64,000 bases of DNA, from assembly GCA_035293805.1 (NCBI GenBank), contig DATGMD010000055.1, positions 1 through 64,000 of the forward strand, read 5' to 3'. Positions 35,537 through 44,093 of this stretch are shown piece by piece (within the stretch, counting starts at the first letter, position 1; the number at the start of each line of letters is the position of its first letter). The stretch is from JAJPHF01 sp035293805 (GTDB taxonomy: Bacteria; Chloroflexota; UBA6077; JAJPHF01). Below the pieces are notes generated by a model, which did no database searches, was not told where the DNA came from, and saw nothing but the letters and a program-made list of their open reading frames with translations. Position numbers and translations under genes: made by a program.

Positions 35537-37474
35537 ATGGCGACGACGCACGCGGCGCCCGAGCACCGGCTGCGCGAGTGGCTGCTCCAGGAGGACCACC
35601 CCGAGGTCGAGGGGCCGCACGAGCGCGCCGGGCAGCACCCGCAGCACGCCTGGTGGCGCGTGATGTGCCTGACCGGCGTAGACTACTTCTCGACGCTCGG
35701 CTACCAGCCGGGCATCGCTGCCCTGGCCGCCGGCGCCCTCGCTCCGATCGCGACGCTGATCCTGGTGCTGCTCACCCTGCTGGGCGCGCTGCCGATGTAC
35801 CGCCGCGTGGCCCAGGAAAGCCCGCACGGCGAGGGCTCGATCGCCATGCTCGAACGGCTGCTGCCCTACTGGAAGGGGAAGCTGTTCGTGCTGTGCCTGC
35901 TGGGGTTCGTGGCCACGGATTTCGTCATCACGATCACGCTGTCGGCCGCGGACGCGACGGCGCACATGCTGGAAAACCCGTTCGTGCCCCCGCTCCTCGC
36001 CGGCCAGCGGGTCGGCGTGACGCTGCTCCTGGTCGCGCTGCTGGGCGCCATCTTCCTGAAGGGCTTCAAGGAGGCGATCGGCATCGCCGTCGCGCTGGTG
36101 CTGACCTACCTGGCGCTGAACGCGGTCGTCGTCGTGGTGGCCCTGGCGCACGTCGTCCAGCATCCCCTGGTCGTGGACAACTGGCAGCGGGCGCTGTTTG
36201 CCGAGTACCACGACCCGGCGCGAATGGTGCTGGTGGCGCTGCTGCTGTTCCCCAAGCTGGCGCTCGGCCTGTCGGGCTTCGAGACGGGGGTGGCGGTGAT
36301 GCCGCTCGTCCGCGGCGCCCCCGGGGACACCGAGGCGGCGCCCACGGGACGCATCCGCAACACGCGCAAGCTGCTGCTCACGGCGGCGCTGATCATGAGC
36401 GTGTTCCTGATTGCGAGCAGCTTCGCCACGATCACGCTGATCCCGGCCGAGGCGTTCGCGCCAGACGGCAAGGCGAACGGGCGCGCCCTGGCGTATCTGG
36501 CGCACGCGTACCTCGGCGAGTGGTTCGGCACGGCCTACGACGTGAGCACGATCTGCATCCTGTGGTTCGCCGGCGCGTCGGCGATGGCGGGGCTGCTGAA
36601 CATCGTGCCGCGCTACCTGCCGCGCTACGGCATGGCGCCGGAGTGGGCGCGCGCGGCCCGCCCGCTGGTGCTGGTGTTCACGACGATCGCCTTCGCGGTG
36701 ACGCTGATCTTCCGGGCGGACGTGGACGCGCAGGGCGGCGCCTACGCCACGGGCGTGCTGGTGCTGATGTCGTCCGCCGCGGTGGCCGTGGCGCTGGCGG
36801 TGTGGCACCACCACCAGCCCCGGCTGGCGGTAGTCTTCGGCGTTATCGTTTTCGTCTTCGCCTACACGACGGTGGTCAACGTGATCGAGCGGCCGGACGG
36901 CGTGAAGATCGCGGCGTTCTTCATCACGGCGATCGTGCTCGTCTCCTTCGTCTCGCGCCTGTGGCGGACGACCGAGCTGCGGGTGACGGGCGTCGAGCTG
37001 GACGCGACGGCGCGGCGCTTCATCGAGGACGAGGCCCGCCGCGGCGTGATCCGCATCATCGCGCACGACCCGCACGTGCGGACGCCCCAGGAATACGCGC
37101 TGAAGGAGCGCGAGCAGCGCAACGCGAGCTGCATTCCCGCCGGCGAGCCGGTGCTGTTCCTGGAAGTGCGGGTGCGCGACCCCTCGGAGTTCGCGCCGGT
37201 GCTGCACGTCTCAGGCGAGCAGGTGGGGCCGTACCGCGTGCTGCGGGCCGACAGCGCGAGCGTGCCGAACGCGATCGCGGCGCTCTTGCTGTTCATCCGC
37301 GACCAGACGGGGAAGCTACCAAGCGTGTACTTCGCGTGGTCGGAGGGGCCGCCGCTGCAGCTGCTCGCGCGCTTCCTGCTGTTCGGCGAGGGCGACATCC
37401 CGCCCGTCACGCACGAGGTGCTGCGCCAGGCGGAGCCCGACCCGGCGCGCCGGCCGGCGGTCCACGTCGGCTAG
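35537..37474 (+). CDS. APC-superfamily permease
   Basis: A 645-residue transporter with about 12 hydrophobic segments between residues ~40 and 490, beginning LTGVDYFSTLGYQPGIAALAAGAL, the glycine-rich first helix typical of amino acid/polyamine/organocation carriers. The last ~150 residues form a soluble domain. ATG 35537 has GGGAGG 5 bases upstream. It follows the two signalling proteins in the same direction, but a 156-base gap makes co-transcription uncertain. A MITE-like element starts 3 bases after its stop. Confidence 0.83.
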   Translation: MATTHAAPEHRLREWLLQEDHPEVEGPHERAGQHPQHAWWRVMCLTGVDYFSTLGYQPGIAALAAGALAPIATLILVLLTLLGALPMYRRVAQESPHGEGSIAMLERLLPYWKGKLFVLCLLGFVATDFVITITLSAADATAHMLENPFVPPLLAGQRVGVTLLLVALLGAIFLKGFKEAIGIAVALVLTYLALNAVVVVVALAHVVQHPLVVDNWQRALFAEYHDPARMVLVALLLFPKLALGLSGFETGVAVMPLVRGAPGDTEAAPTGRIRNTRKLLLTAALIMSVFLIASSFATITLIPAEAFAPDGKANGRALAYLAHAYLGEWFGTAYDVSTICILWFAGASAMAGLLNIVPRYLPRYGMAPEWARAARPLVLVFTTIAFAVTLIFRADVDAQGGAYATGVLVLMSSAAVAVALAVWHHHQPRLAVVFGVIVFVFAYTTVVNVIERPDGVKIAAFFITAIVLVSFVSRLWRTTELRVTGVELDATARRFIEDEARRGVIRIIAHDPHVRTPQEYALKEREQRNASCIPAGEPVLFLEVRVRDPSEFAPVLHVSGEQVGPYRVLRADSASVPNAIAALLLFIRDQTGKLPSVYFAWSEGPPLQLLARFLLFGEGDIPPVTHEVLRQAEPDPARRPAVHVG

Positions 37475-37477
37475 TCC

Positions 37478-37702
37478 TACAGCGGTTTGCAGCGAGACTG
37501 AGCGTCAGCTGACATCGGGGTGGCGGCAGTGGCGCTCGCAGTATTCCGCGCCCCAAGCCCCCGCGGCGCCGGCCCTCCCGGTGGCTCCGGCGCCGGCACG
37601 GGGGCAGTGGCGCTCGCAGTATTCCGCGCCACAGGCCGCGGGCGGCCACGAGAGCCGCCCCTACGACACGCTGGCCGCTCACCTGGCGCGCAAACGGCTC
37701 TA
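37478..37702 (+). repeat. MITE-like element, copy 2 (225 bp, internal duplication)
   Basis: Terminal 13-mers at 37478-37490 and 37690-37702 are identical to those of copy 1 at 28418-28565. A 28-base block occurs twice (37525-37552 and 37603-37630, offset 78), which accounts for the extra length. The remaining bases to 37797 hold nothing I recognise. Confidence 0.65.
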
Positions 37703-37797
37703 GTGCGTGGCGCCCAATCGACGCCCTGCCCTCTCAGCCGTCCTGCCAATACATGGGATTCTACGGAATTGGACCACCGGACATTTCAGAGGACCCG

Positions 37798-40050
37798 TTA
37801 CACGCTGACGGCGACTTCGCCGCGCTGGACGAGCACTTGCGGCGCGTTGTCGCTGTGCACCTCGACGTGAACGCGGCCGTCGTGGCCACGGACCTCCAGA
37901 TCGAGGCTGCTACCGAGCACACGCAGGCCGCGGAGCCGGACCGTCTGGACGCCAGGGAGCAGGCGCGGCCGGAGGACGACGCGGTGGTTGGCCGGGTCAG
38001 TGGTCAGCCCGAGGGTCTGCTGGAGCAGGAGGAAGATGCTGGCGGCCGCCCAGGCTTGCGGCCGGCAGGAGACCGGATAGTCGGCCGGCAGCGACTGGTA
38101 ATGCCGGTCGCGAACGAAGCCGCAGTATAGCTCGGGGATGCGGTAGCTGGGGAAGCGGACGCCGGCCTCATAGACTTGGGAGGCGACCTCCAGCGCGCCG
38201 CGCTCTTGCCCGTAACGCTGGAGGCCGGCGGCGACCAGCGCGTTGTCGTGCGGCCAGACGGAGCCGTTATGGTAGCTCATCGGGTTGAACGTCGGCTCCT
38301 CGCTGCTCAGCGTGCGAATGCCCCAGCCGCACAGCAGGTCGGCGGCGAGCAGCCGCTCGGCCACCCGCGCGGCGCGCTCGGGGGCCGCGATGCCCGACCA
38401 GAGCACCTGGCCGCCGTTCGAGCCAACGGACGGCACCGGCCGCTTGGCGCCGTCGAGCGCCATCGCGTAGTAGCCCTCGTTCTCCAGCCAGAAGTCGCGC
38501 TCGAACTGGGCGCGTAGCGCCGCGGCCTGCTCGCGCAGCGCCGCGGCTCGCGCCGGCTCGCCCCAGCCGGCGAACAGCTCGGCGGCAAGTAGCCGCGCCG
38601 CGTAGACGTAGCCCTGTACCTCGCACAGCGCGATCGGCGGCGCGGCCAGCGACCCGTCGCGGTGGCAGACCGAGTCGAAGGAGTCCTTCCAGCCCTGGTT
38701 GGCGATGCCGCGCTCCGAGCGGCTGCGGTACTCGACGTAGCCGTCGCCGTCGACGTCGCCGTAGCGATCGATCCACTCCAGCGCCCGCTCGACGGCCGGG
38801 CGCAGCGTGGCCGCGAACGCCCAATCGCCGGTCCAGCGCACCAGCTCGCCGAGGACGATCAGGAACAGCGGCGTCGAGTCGATGCTGCCGTAGTAGGGGC
38901 CGAAGGGCACGGCGCCACTGGTCGCCAGCTCGCCCATGCGGATCTCGTGAAGGATCTTGCCCGGCTCCTCGTCGCGCCAGTCGTTCACCTCGCGGCCCTG
39001 GTGCTGCGCCAGGAAGCGCAGCGTGCCGTAGGCGATGCCCGGGTTGAGCATCAGCGTCGCGTAGGCGGTGATCAGGCTGTCGCGGCCGAAGGGCACGCTG
39101 AACCAGGGGATGCCGGCCATCGGTAGCAGCCCGGTCGGGAGCTGGTTCATCAGCAGCCGCAGGTCGCTCTGGCTCTTCGCCAGGAGATGGTTCACCACGT
39201 CGTTGTCGGTGGTGATGGCGGTACACTCCTCGGTCCAGAGACGGTACGACTCGCGAATCGCCTGATAGGCCTCGTCCAGGGATGGCGCGGGCGTGACATT
39301 GGCGACGGCCAGGGTGGGCGACGCGGCGTCCTCGCCGAGCAGCGGCCGGATGTGGACGCTGAGCGCCGCCGCGCCGCGGGGGGGCAGCGCCAGCTCGAAC
39401 AGCGCGCAGGCGATCGACGGCAGCACGACGGACTCGGTGCGCGGCTCGCCGACCTCCTCGCCGAACTCGGGCGTCGGCATCGGGCCGGCGAGCTGGGCGT
39501 CTGGCTCGACGATCTCCAGGCCGATGGGCGGCTGGCCGAAGCGGATGCGAGTGCAGCGCTCGACGCCGTCGAGGCCCACATAGGGCAGCAGCAGCTCATC
39601 GCCGTGGAGGGTAGGCGTGCCGAAGGTGCCGTGCTCCGTGCGGCGATGGTAGCCGCGCACTTCGAACATGTCGCGGAAGTCGGCGGCGAAGCTCAGGCGG
39701 ACCGTTGCGGTCACGGGGAAGGGGTTGTAGTTGAAGAAACCGATGCGCTCGTGGAGGCCGTCCTGCAAGAAGCGGTTGCGCCGCACGCTGATGGTGCGGG
39801 CGCGCAGCGGCTGGCCGTCCGGCAGCACCGTGGGGCTGTTGGCGAGCTGCAAGGTGGTCAGGAAGTTCAGCTCGCCGGCCGTCGCCAGCACCACTGGCTC
39901 GAACTCCTCGACGGCAAGCTGGTAGAGGCTCAGGAAGCGGGTGTCGTGGTAGTACAACCCCTGGCCGTCGCCGGCGTGGGCAGAGACGTCGCCACGGCCG
40001 TCGCTGACGAGGAAGACCTCGTTCTCTTTGATGACGATCTGGTCGTCCAC
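37798..40050 (-). CDS. Glycogen debranching enzyme (amylo-alpha-1,6-glucosidase)
   Basis: A 750-residue enzyme. The N-terminal half (KENEVFLVSDGRGDV, DTRFLSLYQL) matches the bacterial debranching N-terminal domain. The C-terminal (alpha/alpha)6 barrel has GIPWFSVPFGRDSLI, DSTPLFLIVLGEL, EYRSRSERGIANQGWKDSFD and NPMSYHNGSVWPHDNAL, the usual glucosidase segments. It would hydrolyse alpha-1,6 branches of glycogen-like glucans in the cytoplasm. I choose GTG 40050, with GGGAG upstream and a TATAAT about 96 bases away; ATG 40137 would be almost leaderless. It is a monocistronic unit. Confidence 0.88.
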   Translation of the reverse strand: MDDQIVIKENEVFLVSDGRGDVSAHAGDGQGLYYHDTRFLSLYQLAVEEFEPVVLATAGELNFLTTLQLANSPTVLPDGQPLRARTISVRRNRFLQDGLHERIGFFNYNPFPVTATVRLSFAADFRDMFEVRGYHRRTEHGTFGTPTLHGDELLLPYVGLDGVERCTRIRFGQPPIGLEIVEPDAQLAGPMPTPEFGEEVGEPRTESVVLPSIACALFELALPPRGAAALSVHIRPLLGEDAASPTLAVANVTPAPSLDEAYQAIRESYRLWTEECTAITTDNDVVNHLLAKSQSDLRLLMNQLPTGLLPMAGIPWFSVPFGRDSLITAYATLMLNPGIAYGTLRFLAQHQGREVNDWRDEEPGKILHEIRMGELATSGAVPFGPYYGSIDSTPLFLIVLGELVRWTGDWAFAATLRPAVERALEWIDRYGDVDGDGYVEYRSRSERGIANQGWKDSFDSVCHRDGSLAAPPIALCEVQGYVYAARLLAAELFAGWGEPARAAALREQAAALRAQFERDFWLENEGYYAMALDGAKRPVPSVGSNGGQVLWSGIAAPERAARVAERLLAADLLCGWGIRTLSSEEPTFNPMSYHNGSVWPHDNALVAAGLQRYGQERGALEVASQVYEAGVRFPSYRIPELYCGFVRDRHYQSLPADYPVSCRPQAWAAASIFLLLQQTLGLTTDPANHRVVLRPRLLPGVQTVRLRGLRVLGSSLDLEVRGHDGRVHVEVHSDNAPQVLVQRGEVAVSV

Positions 40051-40145
40051 CGCCGCGTCTCCCGTGCCAAGACGAGGGGCCGGGCAGGCCCCGCGGCCCG
40101 ACGCCCGACCCCTCCGCGCCGAATAGTGATGACACATCTAGCCGG

Positions 40146-40151
40146 ATTATA
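40146..40151 (-). promoter_or_regulatory. -10 box TATAAT of the debranching enzyme gene
   Basis: A consensus TATAAT on the minus strand. No good -35 is found 16-18 bases upstream, so regulation by an activator is possible. A start near 40139 leaves an 89-base leader to GTG 40050. Confidence 0.45.
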
Positions 40152-40330
40152 GCCATGTCGTCGGGGCCGACTGGGGCGTAACAGGGAGCAGTATTCCCCG
40201 CGATGGTCCCGGCCAGGACACTGGGCCGTCTGACCGCAGGAGGGGATGAACCGATGCTTCGCTGCAGAGGGTTTGCCGGTAGCGTGGCCGCGTCTTGAAG
40301 CGCCGAGGAACGTGGCGGCTGGAGCAAGCA

Positions 40331-40364
40331 CCAGCGGCCGGAGGGGCTGTCCTCCGGCCGCTGG
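40331..40364. terminator. 14-bp perfect hairpin downstream of the YsnF gene
   Basis: CCAGCGGCCGGAGG pairs perfectly with CCTCCGGCCGCTGG around a 6-base loop. It lies 128 bases past the YsnF stop. No T-run follows, so it may be a repeat or an atypical terminator. Confidence 0.4.
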
Positions 40365-40491
40365 TCGCTGGGCCCTTAGCAGGGCAACAGACGTGGTCTT
40401 GCACCGCTCGGCGCGACGGCTCCCGGGCTCGGCTGTCGGCGCCAGGAGCGGTAGGGCGCCTGCGAGATGACGGGCCGCTTGCCCGCAGGGG

Positions 40492-41433
40492 TTAGCGTTG
40501 CGTGGACGGCGGCTCTGGCCGCGTGTCGCGCACCTTCACGTTACCTTCCTTGTTCACGCGCAGCTCTTCCCGCCGCACCGTACCGGTCAAGTGCTCCGTC
40601 TCCGTGACGGGCCGCTTCTCCATGTCAAGCTCTTCGGTGACGACGGTGTCTTTCTCCAGCCGCACCTGTTCGGCCTCGACCGGGACGCGGACCTTTTTGT
40701 CATCCGGCTTGATCTCGCCGCTCGTGGGCTGACCCGCGACAGGGCGCCGCTCAATCACGACTTCCTCGTGGGTGACCGGCACGTCGACCGTCTTCTGCTC
40801 CGTGACCACTTCCTTGTTGAGGGTCACGGCACCCGCCTCACGCGTCTCCTTCACCGGCCGGAGCTGTTCGCCGCGTAGCTCAATCGTTCGGTGCCAGGCG
40901 CGGCGCACGTCCTCGGTGGCCTGGTCCCACGGTGGCTTACGGTTCTGGCGTTCCCAGTCGCGGCGCAGCTCAGGCTCTACCGCATCCCAGTTCTGCTGTC
41001 GATAGCGAGGATTGTTCGCCGCCTCCCAGCCTGTACGGTAGGCCGGCTCATGCTCCTCCCAACGCCCGCCGCTCGTTGGCTGGCGCTGCTCCCAGTCAGC
41101 GCGGAAGGACCGGGCCTCATCTTCCCAGCGTGCCGCTGGCATGGTTGCCGCTGTCGCGGCAGACGCCTGGCTCGTGCTTCGCGGCGGAGCATCCCAGCCC
41201 AACCGCTCGGCATCGTCCTTATCGGCGTTCAGATAGATGTTGTTGTCGCGCACCGACTGCACGGCGCTGTAAGGGATGTAGCGATCACCCCCTAACCCGA
41301 ACAAGCCGGTGGACACCTTCATGTAGCGGGCGCCCTCGTCGCCGGCTACCTCCTGGACGCTGCCGACCTTGTCGCCGTCGACGTCGAAGACGTCCATTCC
41401 CTCGTGCACTTCACTGGCCCAGCGCGTTGCCAT
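40492..41433 (-). CDS. PRC-barrel and YsnF/AvaK (DUF2382) stress protein
   Basis: A 313-residue soluble protein. Residues ~1-75 form a PRC barrel (DVFDVDGDKVGSVQEV, GGDRYIPYSAVQSV). The middle is rich in W, R and Q (helical repeats such as FRADWEQRQ). The last ~120 residues are DUF2382: VTLNKEVVTEQKTVDVPV and EEVVIERRPV repeats. Such proteins are associated with general or desiccation stress; the mechanism is unknown. ATG 41433 has AAGGAGAG 5 bases upstream. It follows the membrane protein gene by 88 bases. Confidence 0.85.
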   Translation of the reverse strand: MATRWASEVHEGMDVFDVDGDKVGSVQEVAGDEGARYMKVSTGLFGLGGDRYIPYSAVQSVRDNNIYLNADKDDAERLGWDAPPRSTSQASAATAATMPAARWEDEARSFRADWEQRQPTSGGRWEEHEPAYRTGWEAANNPRYRQQNWDAVEPELRRDWERQNRKPPWDQATEDVRRAWHRTIELRGEQLRPVKETREAGAVTLNKEVVTEQKTVDVPVTHEEVVIERRPVAGQPTSGEIKPDDKKVRVPVEAEQVRLEKDTVVTEELDMEKRPVTETEHLTGTVRREELRVNKEGNVKVRDTRPEPPSTQR

Positions 41434-41521
41434 CGATCTCTCCTTATTCGTACCGTCCTGGTCTCGTCGACGATAGAGCGCAGACTGTGGCTTCGGCTGC
41501 GTTGGCACCTCCAGTAGACGC

Positions 41522-42268
41522 TTATTCCGTTACCTCGCGGCTCGCCTGGTGCAGCTCCACCGCGCGGCGCGTTCCGAGCCAGCCGCCGAGCGCTCCAGAG
41601 CCCAGGCCAAGGAGCACGGCAACCAGCGCGGTCCAGGCGGCATTGCGCGCCTGCTCGGCCGCACGAGCTACGTCGGTGGGTTGAAGGTTCTGGCCGGCCT
41701 GCTGCGCCCCATTGGCTGCCTGAGCTGCGGCAGGGGTGAGGTTGAGGCTGGACGCCAAACTGCCGAGCGTACCGAGGACCATGCCGAGCCCCTGGCCGGC
41801 CAGCCAGAAGGTGATCGGCACCCCCAGCAAGAAGACGAGAGCGCCGTTGAGCGCGCCCCAGCCCCGATCAAATACGGCCGCGGTCCGCGCGGCCACGAAG
41901 CCGCCGAGCAGGAAGGAGAGGATGCCGGTGATCGCGCCCCAGATGGCGGCGTTGCGCCCCAGATCAGGGGGCGGGCCGCCCTGCGCCGCGGCCGTTCCCG
42001 CGTTGACCGTGGTGAGCCCCACGGCGAGGCCGAGCAAGTTCAGTATGAGGAGCGACGTGAGGGCCGTGAGAAAGCCCGCCACGATCGGCCCCCAGCGCAC
42101 CCGGTCCCGCATCAGGTTCAGCCCACGGGGGATGGGGATGTCCTCCATGTCGTCTTGAAAGGGCTCGCGCCGGGTCCATTGCGAAGGAACGGTAGCCGTA
42201 TCGTCGCGCGTCACGACTACTCGTTCGCTTTGGTCCAAGGGTACCTGCCGTGGATTAGTTGCCATCAT
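41522..42268 (-). CDS. Membrane protein of unknown function, stress-associated context
   Basis: A 248-residue protein: an acidic/charged ~55-residue N-terminal tail, then about four hydrophobic helices (WGPIVAGFLTALTSLLILN, AAIWGAITGILSFLLGGFVAA, GALVFLLGVPITFWLAGQG and AAWTALVAVLLGLGSGALG), separated by an Ala/Gln-rich loop. The helices have GxxxG patterns. ATG 42268 has GAGGAG 4 bases upstream. It is next to a YsnF stress gene, so a membrane stress role is plausible but unproven. Confidence 0.7.
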   Translation of the reverse strand: MMATNPRQVPLDQSERVVVTRDDTATVPSQWTRREPFQDDMEDIPIPRGLNLMRDRVRWGPIVAGFLTALTSLLILNLLGLAVGLTTVNAGTAAAQGGPPPDLGRNAAIWGAITGILSFLLGGFVAARTAAVFDRGWGALNGALVFLLGVPITFWLAGQGLGMVLGTLGSLASSLNLTPAAAQAANGAQQAGQNLQPTDVARAAEQARNAAWTALVAVLLGLGSGALGGWLGTRRAVELHQASREVTE

Positions 42269-42631
42269 CTATCTCCTCTACTGCTGTTATGCAATGGTCA
42301 CTGGGCAAGAGCGGTGCAAGGTATGTGCCAATGTGTCCAGGGCACTCGCATATCAGGGATGTACGCTCTGGTTCTACGAGAATGTTAAGACGAGCCTCTC
42401 GGATTAGAGGGTGCCAGCTAATCCCTCCAGATATGCCGGCGGTGGAGCATGTACCTGCTGAACTGTATGCAATGCGTTAACCTCCCGCGCATCTGTGCTC
42501 GAACGACCACAGCGGCGAGTGCGCGACGTGATGCTCTATTGCTGTTTGGGGAGTACTCTTCACGCGCTAAAATGTATCGGACGGCCGCCCCACGTGCGCG
42601 ACCGCGAATCCACGGACGGAGACGAAAGCGC
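42269..42631. other. AT-richer divergent intergenic region
   Basis: 363 bases between the membrane protein and the VIT gene, visibly richer in A/T than the surroundings. A TAAAAT at 42568-42573 may be a -10 for the VIT gene. An open frame through 42449-42631 joins the VIT gene but lacks homology or a ribosome site. Confidence 0.4.
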
Positions 42632-43783
42632 GTGTCCAGTACCCCTCCTGCCCCGCTGCCTGTCGCCTCGCCCACGCCCGCCGACGTGGCGCGCTGGCGC
42701 GCCAACCTGCAGCGCGAGCGCGCCAGTGTCGCGCTGCTGCGCGCGCTCGCCGGGCGCATGCGCGGGCGACGCGAGGCGACCCGGCTGGAAGAGCTGGCCG
42801 CGTGCGAGGAGTGCCAGGCCGAGTACTGGGCGGAGCGCCTGCGCGCGGCCGGCGCCGCGGTCCCGCCGCCCCGGCCGTCGCTGCGCGACCGGGCGCTCAG
42901 CCTCGCCGCGGCCGTGGTCAACCCGCGCGCCCTGCTGCCCATCGTTACGGCGGACGCGATTCGCGGCGTGGAGGCGTACCGCGCGCAGCCGGACGCGGCC
43001 GCGGTCCTGGAGAGCGAGGCGGGCGTGGCGCGCGGGCTCGCGGCGCTCGCCTATCCGGACGCGCCGACGCAGATCATCGAGGCCGGGCTAGAGCATCGCA
43101 CCAACGTGGGTGGGAGCGGCAGCCTGCGCGCGGCCGTGTTCGGGGTCAACGACGGGCTCACGTCCAACCTCAGCCTGGTCATGGGGGTCGCGGGTGCGGC
43201 GACGGACAACCGCCTGATTCTCCTCACGGGCCTGGCGGGCCTGCTCGCGGGCGCCTTCTCGATGGGTGGCGGCGAGTTCATCTCCATGCTGTCCCAGCGC
43301 GAGCTGTTCGAGAAGGAGCTGGCGCTGGAGCGGCGGCACATCCAGATCGCGCCCGAGGCCGAGCGCGCCAACCTGGCGCGCATCTACGAGGAGAAGGGGC
43401 TCACGCCGCCGCAGGCCGACGCGGTGGCGAAGCAGCTCATGGCCGACCCCGACGTGGCGCTCGACACGATCGCGCGGGAGCAGCTTGGACTCAACCCCGA
43501 GGACCTTGGCTCGCCGCGTGGCGCGGCTTACGCCTCGTTCGTGAGCTTCGCGCTCGGCGCGGCGGTTCCCATCGCACCGTTCCTCGTGCTCCACGGCCCG
43601 GCGGCCATCGTGGCGGCGCTCGTCGTGAGCGGCGCGGGGCTATTCATCGTCGGCGCGCTGCTCTCGCTCTTCACCGCCCGTAATCCGCTCGTGAGCGGCC
43701 TGCGGATGCTCGGCATCGGCCTCGCCGCCGCGACCGTCACCTATCTGGTCGGCCGCCTGATCGGCGTCTCGGTGACGGGCTAG
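42632..43783 (+). CDS. VIT/CCC1-family protein with N-terminal ferritin-like region
   Basis: A 383-residue protein. The N-terminal ~150 residues are helical with spaced Glu residues (RERASVALLRAL, EELAACEECQAEYW), resembling the rubrerythrin-like domains fused to some VIT proteins. From ~residue 155 the VIT/CCC1 transporter follows: AAVFGVNDGLTSNLSLVMGV, LLAGAFSMGGGEFISMLSQRE, an acidic cytoplasmic helix pair and three C-terminal membrane helices. The family moves Fe(II) or Mn(II) out of the cytoplasm or into stores. GTG 42632 has GGAGACG upstream. Confidence 0.83.
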   Translation: MSSTPPAPLPVASPTPADVARWRANLQRERASVALLRALAGRMRGRREATRLEELAACEECQAEYWAERLRAAGAAVPPPRPSLRDRALSLAAAVVNPRALLPIVTADAIRGVEAYRAQPDAAAVLESEAGVARGLAALAYPDAPTQIIEAGLEHRTNVGGSGSLRAAVFGVNDGLTSNLSLVMGVAGAATDNRLILLTGLAGLLAGAFSMGGGEFISMLSQRELFEKELALERRHIQIAPEAERANLARIYEEKGLTPPQADAVAKQLMADPDVALDTIAREQLGLNPEDLGSPRGAAYASFVSFALGAAVPIAPFLVLHGPAAIVAALVVSGAGLFIVGALLSLFTARNPLVSGLRMLGIGLAAATVTYLVGRLIGVSVTG

Positions 43784-44093
43784 CGCGGGGGACGGACGAT
43801 AGCGGGTAGAGAATAGGGGGTGGGGGGCGCAGCGACGGCCTCTGCCGGGGGGCCGCGGGGTGTGCCCCAGCACCGTCTCCATCCTTTAGTCGCTGGCAGG
43901 CCCGGCTTGGTATACTCCCCTTGATACACCGCACGATAGTGGACCGCGACGAGGGCGGACCGATCGGTCGCCCTCGCTTTGTGTGCCCCGTCGCGCCCCG
44001 ACCGGACCCGCCGCCGTGGACTCTGGTCTGGAAGCGGCATTTTCCGGATCCGGGCTTCCACGGCGGGCCCACGGAGCGAGGACAGGAGTCTCG
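43784..44093. other. Intergenic region upstream of typA
   Basis: 310 bases. It contains a G-rich repeat arm (about 43808-43830, AATAGGGGGTGGGGGG) shared with 3712-3740 and 59708-59725, and a TATACT box at 43911-43916 that could be the typA -10. No gene is apparent. Confidence 0.45.

Larger units (their letters stand above)
40051..40491. other. Intergenic region between debranching enzyme and YsnF genes
   Basis: 441 bases holding the TATAAT promoter box of the debranching enzyme (40146-40151) and a 14-bp hairpin (40331-40364). No gene is evident in the remainder. Confidence 0.5.

Noticed and set aside
35420..37207. 595-codon minus-strand open frame
   Set aside because: Antisense to the APC permease; composition is H/R/Q-rich as expected of antisense GC-rich DNA.
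42449..42631. N-terminal extension of the VIT protein
   Set aside because: The extension lacks homology and a ribosome site, and lies in AT-richer intergenic DNA; GTG 42632 with GGAGACG is preferred.
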